Assembly (NCBI GenBank): GCA_964533965.1
Contig: CAZHNN010000048.1
Span: 1 to 5,518, forward strand
Direction of reading: 5' to 3'
Origin: RGIG3178 sp964533965
Lineage (GTDB): Bacteria > Bacillota > Clostridia > Christensenellales > QAND01
Length of the DNA: 5,518 bases
Shown: positions 1 through 5,365 of the stretch, in pieces
Position numbering within the stretch: the stretch's first letter is position 1
Layout: the number at the start of each line of letters is the position of its first letter
Made by a program: the position numbers and the translations under genes
Notes under the pieces: model-generated
Told to the model about the DNA's origin: nothing
The model's input: the letters and a program-made list of their open reading frames with translations, nothing else
The model's database searches: none

Positions 1-401
1 TCCGTACTGCCATCGTCCTTTACGGCCTTGATCAAGCGTTCCGTATCCACTATATCGTCATGAAAATAGCTGTCGGTTCCTTTCCTTACCCTTAACCTGA
101 TACCGAATCCATCCTTTGTATACATGTACCAAAGCGGTATCTGTTCTGTTCTTTTGTTCGTAAAGCAGCTTACAAAAACCCTTTTTATAACTTCATTGTC
201 CCATATCAGTGTCTTTTCGCCCAGATCGTTCGTCTTGTCGATCCTGTTCAATTTGAGGGTCTTAGTGCTCAGCATCGAGACCAACGCCTCCAAATTCGTA
301 TAATGGTAAAGCAATTCGCGTGATTTTGCCTTTTCTATTGTCGACCGCAGGCTTTGAAACGGTATTTTATCCTTCAAGCTTGTCCCTACGACTGTGCTCA
401 T
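1..401 (-). CDS. DUF2971 family protein, C-terminus cut by window edge
   Basis: The reading frame was found by translating the minus strand from an ATG at 401 to the window edge: 133 codons without a stop, so the C-terminal part is missing. Residues 32-48 (LYHYTNLEALVSMLSTK), then LKLNRID..ND at about 49-59, FVSCFTNK at about 76-83 and IPLWYMYTKDGFGI at about 88-101 follow the signature order of the DUF2971 family: YHYTS-leaL, then a ND motif, then a CFS block and a W-x-Y-G block. The molecular function of the family is not established, and it is often found in accessory or defence-associated regions. A GTGAGG ribosome binding site lies 7-8 bases before the ATG, which supports this start. It lies about 87 bases downstream of the PNPOx-like gene on the same strand, so it may be the last gene of that transcript. 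No separate promoter is obvious. The family call is fairly secure and the role is unknown. Confidence 0.8.
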   Translation of the reverse strand, partial: MSTVVGTSLKDKIPFQSLRSTIEKAKSRELLYHYTNLEALVSMLSTKTLKLNRIDKTNDLGEKTLIWDNEVIKRVFVSCFTNKRTEQIPLWYMYTKDGFGIRLRVRKGTDSYFHDDIVDTERLIKAVKDDGST

Positions 402-444
402 TGTTTTACCTCACTTTGTTCCCACAAAAGATCCATAGGGTCAT

Positions 445-461
445 AAGGGGCATAACCCCTT
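445..461 (-). other. Stem-loop between the PNPOx-like and DUF2971 genes
   Basis: The bases AAGGGG and CCCCTT form a perfect 6-bp stem with a 5-base loop. It sits 28 bases after the stop of the upstream gene and 44 bases before the DUF2971 ATG. No U-run follows on the minus strand, so it is not a canonical intrinsic terminator. It could be an RNA-processing or stability hairpin inside an operon transcript, or a weak terminator. The structure is seen directly; any function is inference. Confidence 0.35.
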
Positions 462-488
462 GCTCATCGGGCGGAAGAGAGATATAGA

Positions 489-959
489 TTATGACCTTCT
501 CTTCGCCGTGAACCTCTCTACACGGACTGCAAAAACCGCCGTGTGAGATAGCACAGCTTGATCGTACGGCAAGCCTGCGCCGCCCGCCTTCTCCATGATT
601 GCATCCAGCCCTTCCAGGCGTTCTTGCTCCGATTCCAGCACGCACGCGTGTCCGAATGCCATCACACTCTCATAGGCCACGCCAAACTCGCACGCCTTCT
701 CCCCTCTCTTTAGGCCAAGGTTGCGGTAGATGCAAACGGAAACCGGCGGGCTCTTCTTCAACAGCTCTGCCTTTTTCCCTTGTTTGGCACCGTGGAAATA
801 GAGAGTAAGCGTGTCTCCAATTAGTGTGTAACCGAAATTTACCGGCACACAGTATGGCCAATTCTGATCGTCTGTGAGCGCAATAACAGCAACGTCGCAC
901 TCCTTTAAGATCGCTTCCATGCTCTGCAGTTCTTTAACTTCCCTATCCGCTCTTCTCAT
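489..959 (-). CDS. Pyridoxamine 5'-phosphate oxidase-like flavoprotein (NimA-like)
   Basis: This encodes a 156-residue protein that begins MRRADREV, the typical opening of the small clostridial PNPOx/NimA-like family. The VPVNFGY segment near residue 38 and LTLYFHGAKQGKK near 50-62 are characteristic: the split-barrel fold binds FMN or a related flavin, and the His region corresponds to that of nitroimidazole-resistance (Nim) proteins. Members are usually annotated as pyridoxamine 5'-phosphate oxidase family or 5-nitroimidazole antibiotic resistance protein, but the real substrate is generally unknown. The open frame extends 18 codons further upstream. The ATG at 959 was preferred because an AAGGAGG site lies 6-7 bases before it and the family N-terminus starts there. 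Its ATG overlaps the TGA of the upstream DUF1273 gene (ATGA), so the two are translationally coupled. It is probably a cytoplasmic dimer. The family is confident and the substrate is not. Confidence 0.87.
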   Translation of the reverse strand: MRRADREVKELQSMEAILKECDVAVIALTDDQNWPYCVPVNFGYTLIGDTLTLYFHGAKQGKKAELLKKSPPVSVCIYRNLGLKRGEKACEFGVAYESVMAFGHACVLESEQERLEGLDAIMEKAGGAGLPYDQAVLSHTAVFAVRVERFTAKRRS

Positions 960-1492
960 GATTCCTCCTTGGTATGCATGCGTGTCCACAACATCGTCTG
1001 TGGGTTGAGCCAAAGAATCGTAAGTCCTTTGGCGACAGCATATTGCAGCGTGCTTTTTGTTCCGCCGCTCTCACCTGCGTAAACCGTTACCAGCAAAGAA
1101 GATTTGTCCACCATATGCCTGTTTCGCTGCATCATGCATCCGCGATGATAATGGGAGTTTACTACGATAACCTCATCGGCTTTTTCCAGTATATCGCGAT
1201 ACCGCTGCTGATACTCTGTGCTCCATCGTTTTTCCTGCCCGGCATAAGGCACCACGGAAACCAGTCGGATATCCGGATGCTCCCTTTTATGCATCAATAC
1301 AGCTTCGGCGAAAAAGATATCGCATCCCTGCGCCATGCCATCATAAAAAGCAGTGTAGCCCTGCTCGATCAATTCCCCCATGCACTCATACAAGCCTTGC
1401 TTTACGGCGACGCATTCGGGATGGCTTTCATCGAAACCAAATGTCAGCTTATCCGGCCTGTGCCCGGAAAAACAACAGGAACGTTCGCGCAT
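956..1492 (-). CDS. DUF1273 / YpsA-like SLOG superfamily protein
   Basis: This is a 178-residue protein of the DUF1273 group (YpsA/YoqJ-like) in the SLOG superfamily of Rossmannoid nucleotide-binding proteins. Visible marks are CCFSGHRPDKL near the N-terminus, YDGMAQGCDIFFAEAVL in the middle, the segment DEVIVVNSHYHRGCM followed by QRNRHMVDKSS, and a late SGGTKSTLQYAVAKG block. The SGHRP and GMAQG loops are where SLOG proteins bind nucleotide-like ligands. The ATG at 1492 was chosen over the one at 1504 because GGAGG lies 5 bases before it, and the 1504 ATG overlaps that ribosome binding site. It is the first gene of the run and its stop overlaps the start of the PNPOx-like gene. Relatives include YpsA, linked to cell division in Gram-positives, and SLOG proteins in nucleotide-signalling defence systems. 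The function here is open. Confidence 0.88.
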   Translation of the reverse strand: MRERSCCFSGHRPDKLTFGFDESHPECVAVKQGLYECMGELIEQGYTAFYDGMAQGCDIFFAEAVLMHKREHPDIRLVSVVPYAGQEKRWSTEYQQRYRDILEKADEVIVVNSHYHRGCMMQRNRHMVDKSSLLVTVYAGESGGTKSTLQYAVAKGLTILWLNPQTMLWTRMHTKEES

Positions 1493-1595
1493 CGCATCCT
1501 CCATGCGTGTGATCTGCGTCTACTGTATCATATAAACCCATCTTCTTCCAAGTCGTGTTTTTAGGCATATCGGCCCAAATCAGGCATCTGCATTA

Positions 1596-1607
1596 GAACA
1601 TATGTTC
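1596..1607. promoter_or_regulatory. Candidate LexA (Cheo/din-type) box
   Basis: A perfect 12-base palindrome, GAACATATGTTC, fits the Firmicute LexA operator core GAAC-N4-GTTC, including the RNRY centre of the Bacillus consensus. The outer C/G positions of the full consensus (CGAAC...GTTCG) are not met, because the flanks are A and C. It lies in the divergent region, 13 bases upstream of the predicted dapB -35 box and about 104 bases upstream of the DUF1273 start. Either side could be the target. The match is visible; LexA control is inference. Confidence 0.4.
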
Positions 1608-1620
1608 CTGTATCCTTGGT

Positions 1621-1649
1621 TTGCGAAAATCCATAGAATACGGTAGAAT
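1621..1649 (+). promoter_or_regulatory. Sigma-A promoter for dapB
   Basis: TTGCGA (1621-1626) and TAGAAT (1644-1649) are separated by exactly 17 bases. This predicts a transcript start near 1656 and a leader of only about 28 bases. That leaves no room for a lysine riboswitch or T-box, so any control would act at the DNA level. Confidence 0.6.
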
Positions 1650-1684
1650 GGTATCGATTTAATGTACGAAAGAAGGTCTTTTTA

Positions 1685-2449
1685 ATGATAGATGTCTGTA
1701 TTGTCGGCGCTATGGGACAAATGGGCCAGATGATCGCCCGCTGCATCGAAAAGGACGAGGAACTTCGCGTCGTTTCGGGCATTGACATCCAAACCGCGGG
1801 CGCGTTTTCCTATCCCGTTTACACGTCTTTGATGAATATGAAGGAATCTCCGGATGTCGTGGTGGATTTCACACGGGCTGATAATCTGCCAAACGTTCTC
1901 GGCTATTGTCTAAAAAGCAGCAAGCCTGTACTCATCTGTTCGACCGCGCACACGCCGGAGCAGAAAGCTGCCATCACGGAAGCATCCAAGAGCATTCCGA
2001 TCTTTTTCTCCTACAACAATTCGCTGGGCGTGGCGCTGTTGAAATCCCTTATCAAGATGTGCTCACGGGTTCTTGGCGAGGGCTATGACATCGAGATCAT
2101 CGAAAAGCACCATAACAGGAAGGTAGACGCACCGAGCGGAACGGCAGAAATGCTGTTCCATGCACTCAATGAGGTGAGGGACGGCTCACTTGTGCCCGTA
2201 TACGAACGCCAAAGCGCATTGCACAGGCGCGAACCCAACGAGGTCGGCATGATGAGCTTCCGCGGCGGCACCTATGCCGGGGAGCATTCAGTCTATTTCG
2301 CCGGGCAGGATGAGACCATCGAGATCACCCATACCGTAACATCCAGAGAGGTGTTTGCGACCGGTACGTTGCGTGCGATTCACTATATGGCAGATCGCAA
2401 ACCCGGCTTATACAACATGGATGACGTGCTGGGATTTTCCGATCGCTGA
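1685..2449 (+). CDS. dapB: 4-hydroxy-tetrahydrodipicolinate reductase
   Basis: DapB reduces 4-hydroxy-tetrahydrodipicolinate to tetrahydrodipicolinate with NAD(P)H, in the cytoplasmic route to diaminopimelate and lysine. The protein has 254 residues, a normal length for the family. The N-terminal Rossmann domain shows GAMGQMG (8-14) and VVDFT (59-63). The C-terminal domain carries the hallmark EKHHNRKVDAPSGTA (140-154). His142 and Lys146 match the E. coli catalytic pair His159/Lys163, and the SGT segment binds the substrate carboxylate. YNNSLGV (110-116) fits the conserved NxS-(I/L)-GV stretch. The usual GTTG nicotinamide loop reads STAH (86-89), which is unusual. AGAAGG precedes the ATG at suitable spacing, an upstream promoter is visible and a terminator follows, so the gene seems monocistronic. 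No other lysine gene is in the window. Confidence 0.95.
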   Translation: MIDVCIVGAMGQMGQMIARCIEKDEELRVVSGIDIQTAGAFSYPVYTSLMNMKESPDVVVDFTRADNLPNVLGYCLKSSKPVLICSTAHTPEQKAAITEASKSIPIFFSYNNSLGVALLKSLIKMCSRVLGEGYDIEIIEKHHNRKVDAPSGTAEMLFHALNEVRDGSLVPVYERQSALHRREPNEVGMMSFRGGTYAGEHSVYFAGQDETIEITHTVTSREVFATGTLRAIHYMADRKPGLYNMDDVLGFSDR

Positions 2450-2469
2450 CAAACCTACCGTTTGTTATT

Positions 2470-2509
2470 AAGCACCGCCTGCACTGCGTGCGACTGTCGG
2501 TGCTTTTTT
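2470..2509 (+). terminator. Intrinsic terminator after dapB
   Basis: An 8-bp stem, AAGCACCG paired with CGGTGCTT (2470-2477 with 2498-2505), is followed by a T-run ending at 2509. The long 20-base loop may fold further. It begins about 20 bases after the dapB stop. Confidence 0.85.
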
Positions 2510-2611
2510 GTACACTTATAACCCTGGCATCGTTTTTTTAACGCACATGCCACCAAAAGGCATCGGGACTAGATATATCCAAAGGGCAATGTTATCGTCA
2601 CAAATAAAGAC

Positions 2612-2647
2612 ACCGAAAAAAGAAAGAGCACCGCTTACGATGCTCTT
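2612..2647 (-). terminator. Intrinsic terminator after ribU
   Basis: Read on the minus strand, AAGAGCATC pairs with GGTGCTCTT (9 bp including one G-U), with a 6-base loop, and is followed by TCTTTTTT. It lies about 45 bases after the ribU stop. It faces the dapB terminator across roughly 100 bases of non-coding DNA (2510-2611) in which nothing else was recognised. Confidence 0.8.
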
Positions 2648-2692
2648 CTTGTATTTTCGGTTCACCGGGTTTCGGCTGCGAACCCCTATACA

Positions 2693-3262
2693 TCATGCGC
2701 CGGACTTCAACGCTCTCGTTTCAGGAAAGACCAACTTCCCAACCGACTTATACAGCGCCAATGTCACGGCTCCGTTGATGCCCGCCTTAAGCAGGTTGAA
2801 CGGCGCGATGATCGGCAGGATCATGGGCATCACAGCACTTCGTGGGATACCCAAAAAGATCGGCGTGAAGATGATGTTCCAGATCATCATCGTAACTGTC
2901 ATCACCAAGGTTCCGGCAATGACAGAGATGACAGCCGTCTTGTAATCCTTCTTCCGTTTAAAGATGCTGCCTGCAATTAGCACATAAGCGCCCGTTGCAA
3001 AGAAATGCATCATGATGCCGATGAATCCGCTCTGTGCGCTCACGGTGACGCCCTGGATCACGCTTACCACGAGCGTCAACACCAATCCGTTCCAGGGACC
3101 GAAGAGGAACGTACCGATCAAAATCGGTATATCCGCCGGATCATACTCCAAGAACGACGCCGCGGGAATCAGCGGGAAATGGATGAAGTAGACGAGGATG
3201 ATCGACAGCGCCGCCAACAATCCCATGACGGCAATTTTCTTTGTGGACTGGCTTGCGTTCAC
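2693..3262 (-). CDS. ribU: Riboflavin ECF transporter S component RibU
   Basis: RibU is the substrate-binding membrane subunit that captures riboflavin and works with the shared ECF module (EcfT, EcfA, EcfA'). The 189-residue protein is strongly hydrophobic with about six membrane segments, roughly 10-32, 44-62, 64-75, 79-101, 110-132 and 145-171. The family signature FLEYDPADIPILIG at 37-50 matches the RibU Y-D-P-(S/A)-D-I-P loop. The A-x5-AA pattern in helix 1 (11-18) resembles the S-component motif used to contact EcfT, and FNLLKAGIN near 155-163 is also typical. The start is GTG at 3262, placed 9 bases after AAGGAGG; a nearer ATG at 3269 is out of frame and too close to that site. An FMN riboswitch, a promoter and an attenuator precede it, which fixes the substrate as a flavin. 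The energising ECF genes are not in the window, as expected for group II systems. Confidence 0.93.
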   Translation of the reverse strand: MNASQSTKKIAVMGLLAALSIILVYFIHFPLIPAASFLEYDPADIPILIGTFLFGPWNGLVLTLVVSVIQGVTVSAQSGFIGIMMHFFATGAYVLIAGSIFKRKKDYKTAVISVIAGTLVMTVTMMIWNIIFTPIFLGIPRSAVMPMILPIIAPFNLLKAGINGAVTLALYKSVGKLVFPETRALKSGA

Positions 3263-3301
3263 TTTCCATAACCTCCTTATGTGAATAAGGTCTGTTAGGA
3301 C

Positions 3302-3330
3302 AAAAAAGCGCCCTTACATTGTAAGGGCGC
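3302..3330 (-). terminator. Attenuator terminator of the ribU leader
   Basis: GCGCCCTTACA and TGTAAGGGCGC form a near-perfect hairpin followed by six T on the minus strand. It lies between the FMN aptamer and the ribU ribosome binding site, the usual place of a riboswitch-controlled terminator. FMN binding should favour this hairpin and stop transcription before ribU. The 5' strand of the aptamer could compete for the same arm, as noted in the findings. Confidence 0.88.
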
Positions 3331-3366
3331 CCGGTTATTGATGCAGGAAAAAGCCGCATGAATAAT

Positions 3367-3488
3367 CGTGTTTCTTCATCCGGACTATACCGTCGGTTCA
3401 GGAATCGCACCTGAATCAGCCAAAAGGCTCTCGGACTTGTAGCTTTCGCTCATTACCGCCGGTGAGGACTTGCACCTCGCCCTAACAC
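3367..3488 (-). ncRNA. FMN riboswitch (RFN element)
   Basis: Reading the minus strand, all conserved RFN blocks appear in order: AGGGCGAGGTG, CCTCACCGGCGGTAATGAGC, GTCCGAGAGCC, a stem with GGTGCGATTCC, then GAACCGACGGTATAGTCC and GGATGAAGAA. Helix P1 can close through GTGTT (3488-3484) and AACAC near 3371-3367. The element senses FMN. With the terminator that follows, it should switch ribU off when flavin is plentiful. Its position directly after a sigma-A promoter and before a RibU transporter agrees with this. Confidence 0.96.
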
Positions 3489-3500
3489 AAAACCATGTAT

Positions 3501-3529
3501 AGTATAGAGCATCGGAGAGAGAATTTCAA
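3501..3529 (-). promoter_or_regulatory. Sigma-A promoter of the ribU leader
   Basis: On the minus strand, TTGAAA (3529-3524) and TATACT (3506-3501) are separated by 17 bases, which is close to consensus. Transcription should start near 3494, just before the FMN aptamer. An eight-A tract (minus strand) just upstream of the -35 box could act as an UP-like element. Confidence 0.8.
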
Positions 3530-3554
3530 TCCGTCCTTTTTTTTGCTCGAGTCG

Positions 3555-3588
3555 ATCGATGCAGGCCTGCCTCGATTATGATCAATCG
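3555..3588. repeat. Cluster of short inverted repeats after the holin gene
   Basis: A 22-base inverted repeat spans 3555-3576: arms ATCGA and TCGAT enclose the perfect palindrome GCAGGCCTGC, with a single mismatch. Next to it CGATT and AATCG (3573-3577, 3584-3588) form a second stem with a 6-base loop. There is no T-run on the minus strand, so this is not a standard terminator for the holin gene. Its place between the holin stop and the ribU promoter suggests a 3'-end hairpin or a protein-binding site, but neither is shown. Confidence 0.4.
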
Positions 3589-3598
3589 GGTCCGCGGA

Positions 3599-3874
3599 TC
3601 ACTTTTTAGTGGTCGTGCTGCCCTCGTTTCCTCTCAAATGCCGCACCATCTCAAAGGCCCCGGTGGAAGCCAAGCCGCTCGCGAGGCCACCCAACAATAC
3701 CTGCGGTGTAAAGGACCAGGCGTTCAGCCAGGTGTTCAGCAGTATCCCGGTGATCCCCATGATAAGCGGTATGTACTTATTGGGAATAAAATCGAGGCTG
3801 TTCTTGATGATGTAGCCTATGGAAAAACAGATCGCCATCACGATAGCAACCAGATAGTCGTTTAAAACCTCCAT
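3599..3874 (-). CDS. Small phage-holin-like membrane protein (Phage_holin_5_2 type)
   Basis: This is a 91-residue protein with two or three hydrophobic segments (about 6-26, 34-52 and a glycine/alanine-rich 58-72) and a short charged tail ending in TTTKK. The segment IGYIIKNSLDFIPNKYIPLI, followed by GITGILLN, then WLNAWSFTPQVLLGGLASGLASTG, closely resembles Phage_holin_5_2 proteins of Firmicute phages and their chromosomal relatives. Holins oligomerise in the membrane to release or activate murein hydrolases. Start choice is uncertain: ATG at 3874 was taken, but an in-frame GTG two codons upstream (3880) has GGAG about 10 bases before it. No endolysin, tail or portal gene lies nearby, so this is a solitary copy rather than part of a visible prophage. 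A weak -10-like GATAAT at about 3903-3908 lacks a good -35. The role is uncertain. Confidence 0.8.
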   Translation of the reverse strand: MEVLNDYLVAIVMAICFSIGYIIKNSLDFIPNKYIPLIMGITGILLNTWLNAWSFTPQVLLGGLASGLASTGAFEMVRHLRGNEGSTTTKK

Positions 3875-4006
3875 GTTCACCCTTCCCTTTCTCCGTTTTT
3901 TTATTATCGTATGATTTTAAAGCGGAGGAAGATACCGGAGCGGATAAACACTGTATAGGATACCGCATTTTCACATGGAACCTGTAGAGGCTGCAAACGC
4001 TGTCGT

Positions 4007-4771
4007 CTAGAGCATTGTTCCGCCGGAACAGTCCACGATAGCTCCGATCATTTGAGACGATTTTTCAGAACACAAGAACGCAACCACGTTTCCCATCTCA
4101 CGAGGTGTTCCAAAACGTCCTGTTGGTATATACTGAACAACCCTATCCCCACGCTCGTGCCCTACCTGGTGAGAGCCCTTACTGTTTTCAACATAGCCCG
4201 GCAAAATGCCATTGACATAGATGCCATATCTCGCTACTTCATGCGCCAAGCCTCTGGTCATGGACAGCATGCCGCCTTTGGCGGAGATATACGAGGTGTT
4301 GTTGTAGCTATTGGTTGTGACAGCGGATTTTGAGAGCACGTTGACGATATGACCAGTGCTCTTCCTCTCAAGACAATGGCGGACAAAAATGCGGCTCATC
4401 ATAAAGGCGCTGTTCAGATTGTTGTCCTGCACCTTGCGGAAATCCGCAATCTCCAGCTCACCGAATGGCTTGGATACGCCTCCGCCGCCGGCATTGTTGA
4501 CAAGGATGTCAATCTGAGGGAATGCCGAAAAGGCTGTAGCGTACAGTTTATCGACCTCTTCGTGAATGCTCACGTCCGCCTGAACGGCAATGATTTTCAC
4601 GCCGTAACGTTCGGCCAAATCCACGGCAAACTTTGTGCAATATTCCGGATCCGATCTGTAGTCAATGACAATGTTGGCACCTTCTTCTGCCAGAACCTCG
4701 CTGATTCCCGCACCGATGCCTTTTGCCCCTCCGGTGACGATTGCGTACTTTCCTTTTAGGCCAAGATCCAT
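4007..4771 (-). CDS. Short-chain dehydrogenase/reductase (SDR, FabG-like)
   Basis: This is a 254-residue classical SDR. TGGAKGIG (13-20) is the Rossmann cofactor motif, D66-V follows the third strand and NNAGG (92-96) is the structural motif. Asn118, Ser147, Tyr161 and Lys165 (YISAK) make a plausible catalytic tetrad. The Ser-Tyr gap is one residue longer than in FabG. PGYVEN and the C-terminal GAIVDCSGG are typical of FabG or sugar/polyol dehydrogenases. The ATG at 4771 was chosen because AGGGGG precedes it by about 9 bases; an in-frame ATG at 4804 would add 11 unlikely residues. It lies 93 bases downstream of the PTS EIIA gene on the same strand with no clear terminator or promoter between, so co-transcription is likely. 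That favours a sugar or polyol (phosphate) substrate over fatty-acid synthesis, but the substrate cannot be read from sequence. Confidence 0.88.
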   Translation of the reverse strand: MDLGLKGKYAIVTGGAKGIGAGISEVLAEEGANIVIDYRSDPEYCTKFAVDLAERYGVKIIAVQADVSIHEEVDKLYATAFSAFPQIDILVNNAGGGGVSKPFGELEIADFRKVQDNNLNSAFMMSRIFVRHCLERKSTGHIVNVLSKSAVTTNSYNNTSYISAKGGMLSMTRGLAHEVARYGIYVNGILPGYVENSKGSHQVGHERGDRVVQYIPTGRFGTPREMGNVVAFLCSEKSSQMIGAIVDCSGGTML

Positions 4772-4864
4772 GATTCTATACCCCCTGCAGAGCAAGACAG
4801 GCATTTCACCTGCCTTATTAAATTCCAGTTTTTTATATTGGTTGGCTTACGCATCTGGGGTGGA

Positions 4865-5308
4865 CTATACGCATTGATGGTTAATAAGCTCGGTTATATT
4901 GATAATGCCGTTGTGACCCGCCTCAACAATGCAATCCAATAGCTGTTGCCCCGAATAGGCAAGGCGCATATTTGCTGCTTCGATCAGCATGGGCATGCTC
5001 ACACCGGAAACCGCAAAAACTTTTCGTTTCTTTGCCAGCAGCATCAGCGAATTGGATGGTGTGCCGCCAAACAGGTCAACCATAATCAGGCTGTCTTCCG
5101 GCATGGTATCCAGTAACTCGTCAAGCCTTTTCTTATAAATATCGGGATCATCGCCGATTTTCAGAGACAATGCTTTTACATTATTTAACACGCCAAAGAT
5201 CATAGTGGCCGAGTTGATCAATTCCTCGCCCAGGTTTCCATGCGTCAGAATGATGATGCCAGGTAATGTTCGCTTTTCACCATCGACTGCATCAAGCGTT
5301 CGCGACAT
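4865..5308 (-). CDS. PTS system mannose/fructose-family EIIA component
   Basis: This is a 147-residue EIIA-Man domain protein (PF03610 type). In the PTS it accepts phosphate from HPr on a histidine and passes it to EIIB. The GIIILTHGNLGEEL segment (17-30) places the phospho-accepting His at residue 23, and VDLFGGTPSN (77-86) carries Asp78, equivalent to the conserved Asp of E. coli ManX. SGVSMPMLIEAANMR is the usual third block. A 15-residue polar N-terminal extension comes before the domain, which normally starts almost at Met. This start is supported by GGAGG 7 bases before the ATG at 5308. EIIB, IIC and IID genes do not follow; an SDR gene does. A sigma-54 promoter lies 42 bases upstream. 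It could be the donor for a permease encoded elsewhere, or a regulatory EIIA acting on a PRD-type activator. Confidence 0.9.
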   Translation of the reverse strand: MSRTLDAVDGEKRTLPGIIILTHGNLGEELINSATMIFGVLNNVKALSLKIGDDPDIYKKRLDELLDTMPEDSLIMVDLFGGTPSNSLMLLAKKRKVFAVSGVSMPMLIEAANMRLAYSGQQLLDCIVEAGHNGIINITELINHQCV

Positions 5309-5349
5309 ATTCGTTCCTCCAATCCATATTTCAATCTGGCAATATAAGA

Positions 5350-5365
5350 AGCAATATGTATGCCA
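5350..5365 (-). promoter_or_regulatory. Sigma-54 (-24/-12) promoter for the EIIA-SDR unit
   Basis: The minus strand reads TGGCATACATATTGCT, matching TGGCAY-N5-TTGCW at every conserved base with the exact GG-N10-GC spacing. Transcription should start near 5339, giving a leader of about 31 bases that holds the GGAGG site of the EIIA gene. Such promoters need an AAA+ enhancer-binding activator, for example a LevR-type regulator for mannose-family PTS genes. None is encoded in the window. Confidence 0.82.

Noticed and set aside
445..461. Hairpin considered as terminator of the DUF1273-PNPOx pair
   Set aside because: The stem is good but no T-run follows on the minus strand, so it was listed only as a stem-loop.
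1493..1560. Sigma-A promoter for the DUF1273 gene
   Set aside because: TTGGAA and TACAGT can be placed 18 bases apart on the minus strand, but the -10 is poor. A promoter must exist in 1493-1684 but cannot be fixed.
974..1564. Long plus-strand open frame (196 codons)
   Set aside because: It is antisense to the DUF1273 gene, which has clear family motifs and a ribosome binding site. The plus-strand translation shows no recognisable domain.
2510..2611. Possible small gene or RNA between the two convergent terminators
   Set aside because: Only about 100 bases, with no ribosome-binding-site-preceded frame and no recognisable RNA structure.
2508..2945. Plus-strand open frame opposite ribU
   Set aside because: It starts inside the dapB terminator, runs through the ribU terminator and is antisense to ribU. 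No ribosome binding site or family resemblance.
3141..3410. Minus-strand frame opening across the ribU leader
   Set aside because: It crosses the attenuator and part of the riboswitch. Its internal ATG at 3269 is too near the ribosome binding site, and the product has no family features.
4052..4759. Two plus-strand open frames opposite the SDR gene
   Set aside because: They are shadows of the SDR reading frame, lack ribosome binding sites and resemble no known protein.
4798..4816. Short hairpins (AGGCA/TGCCT, CAGG/CCTG) before the SDR gene
   Set aside because: Stems of 4-5 bp, mutually exclusive and without a T-run. They are too weak to be called a terminator or riboswitch.
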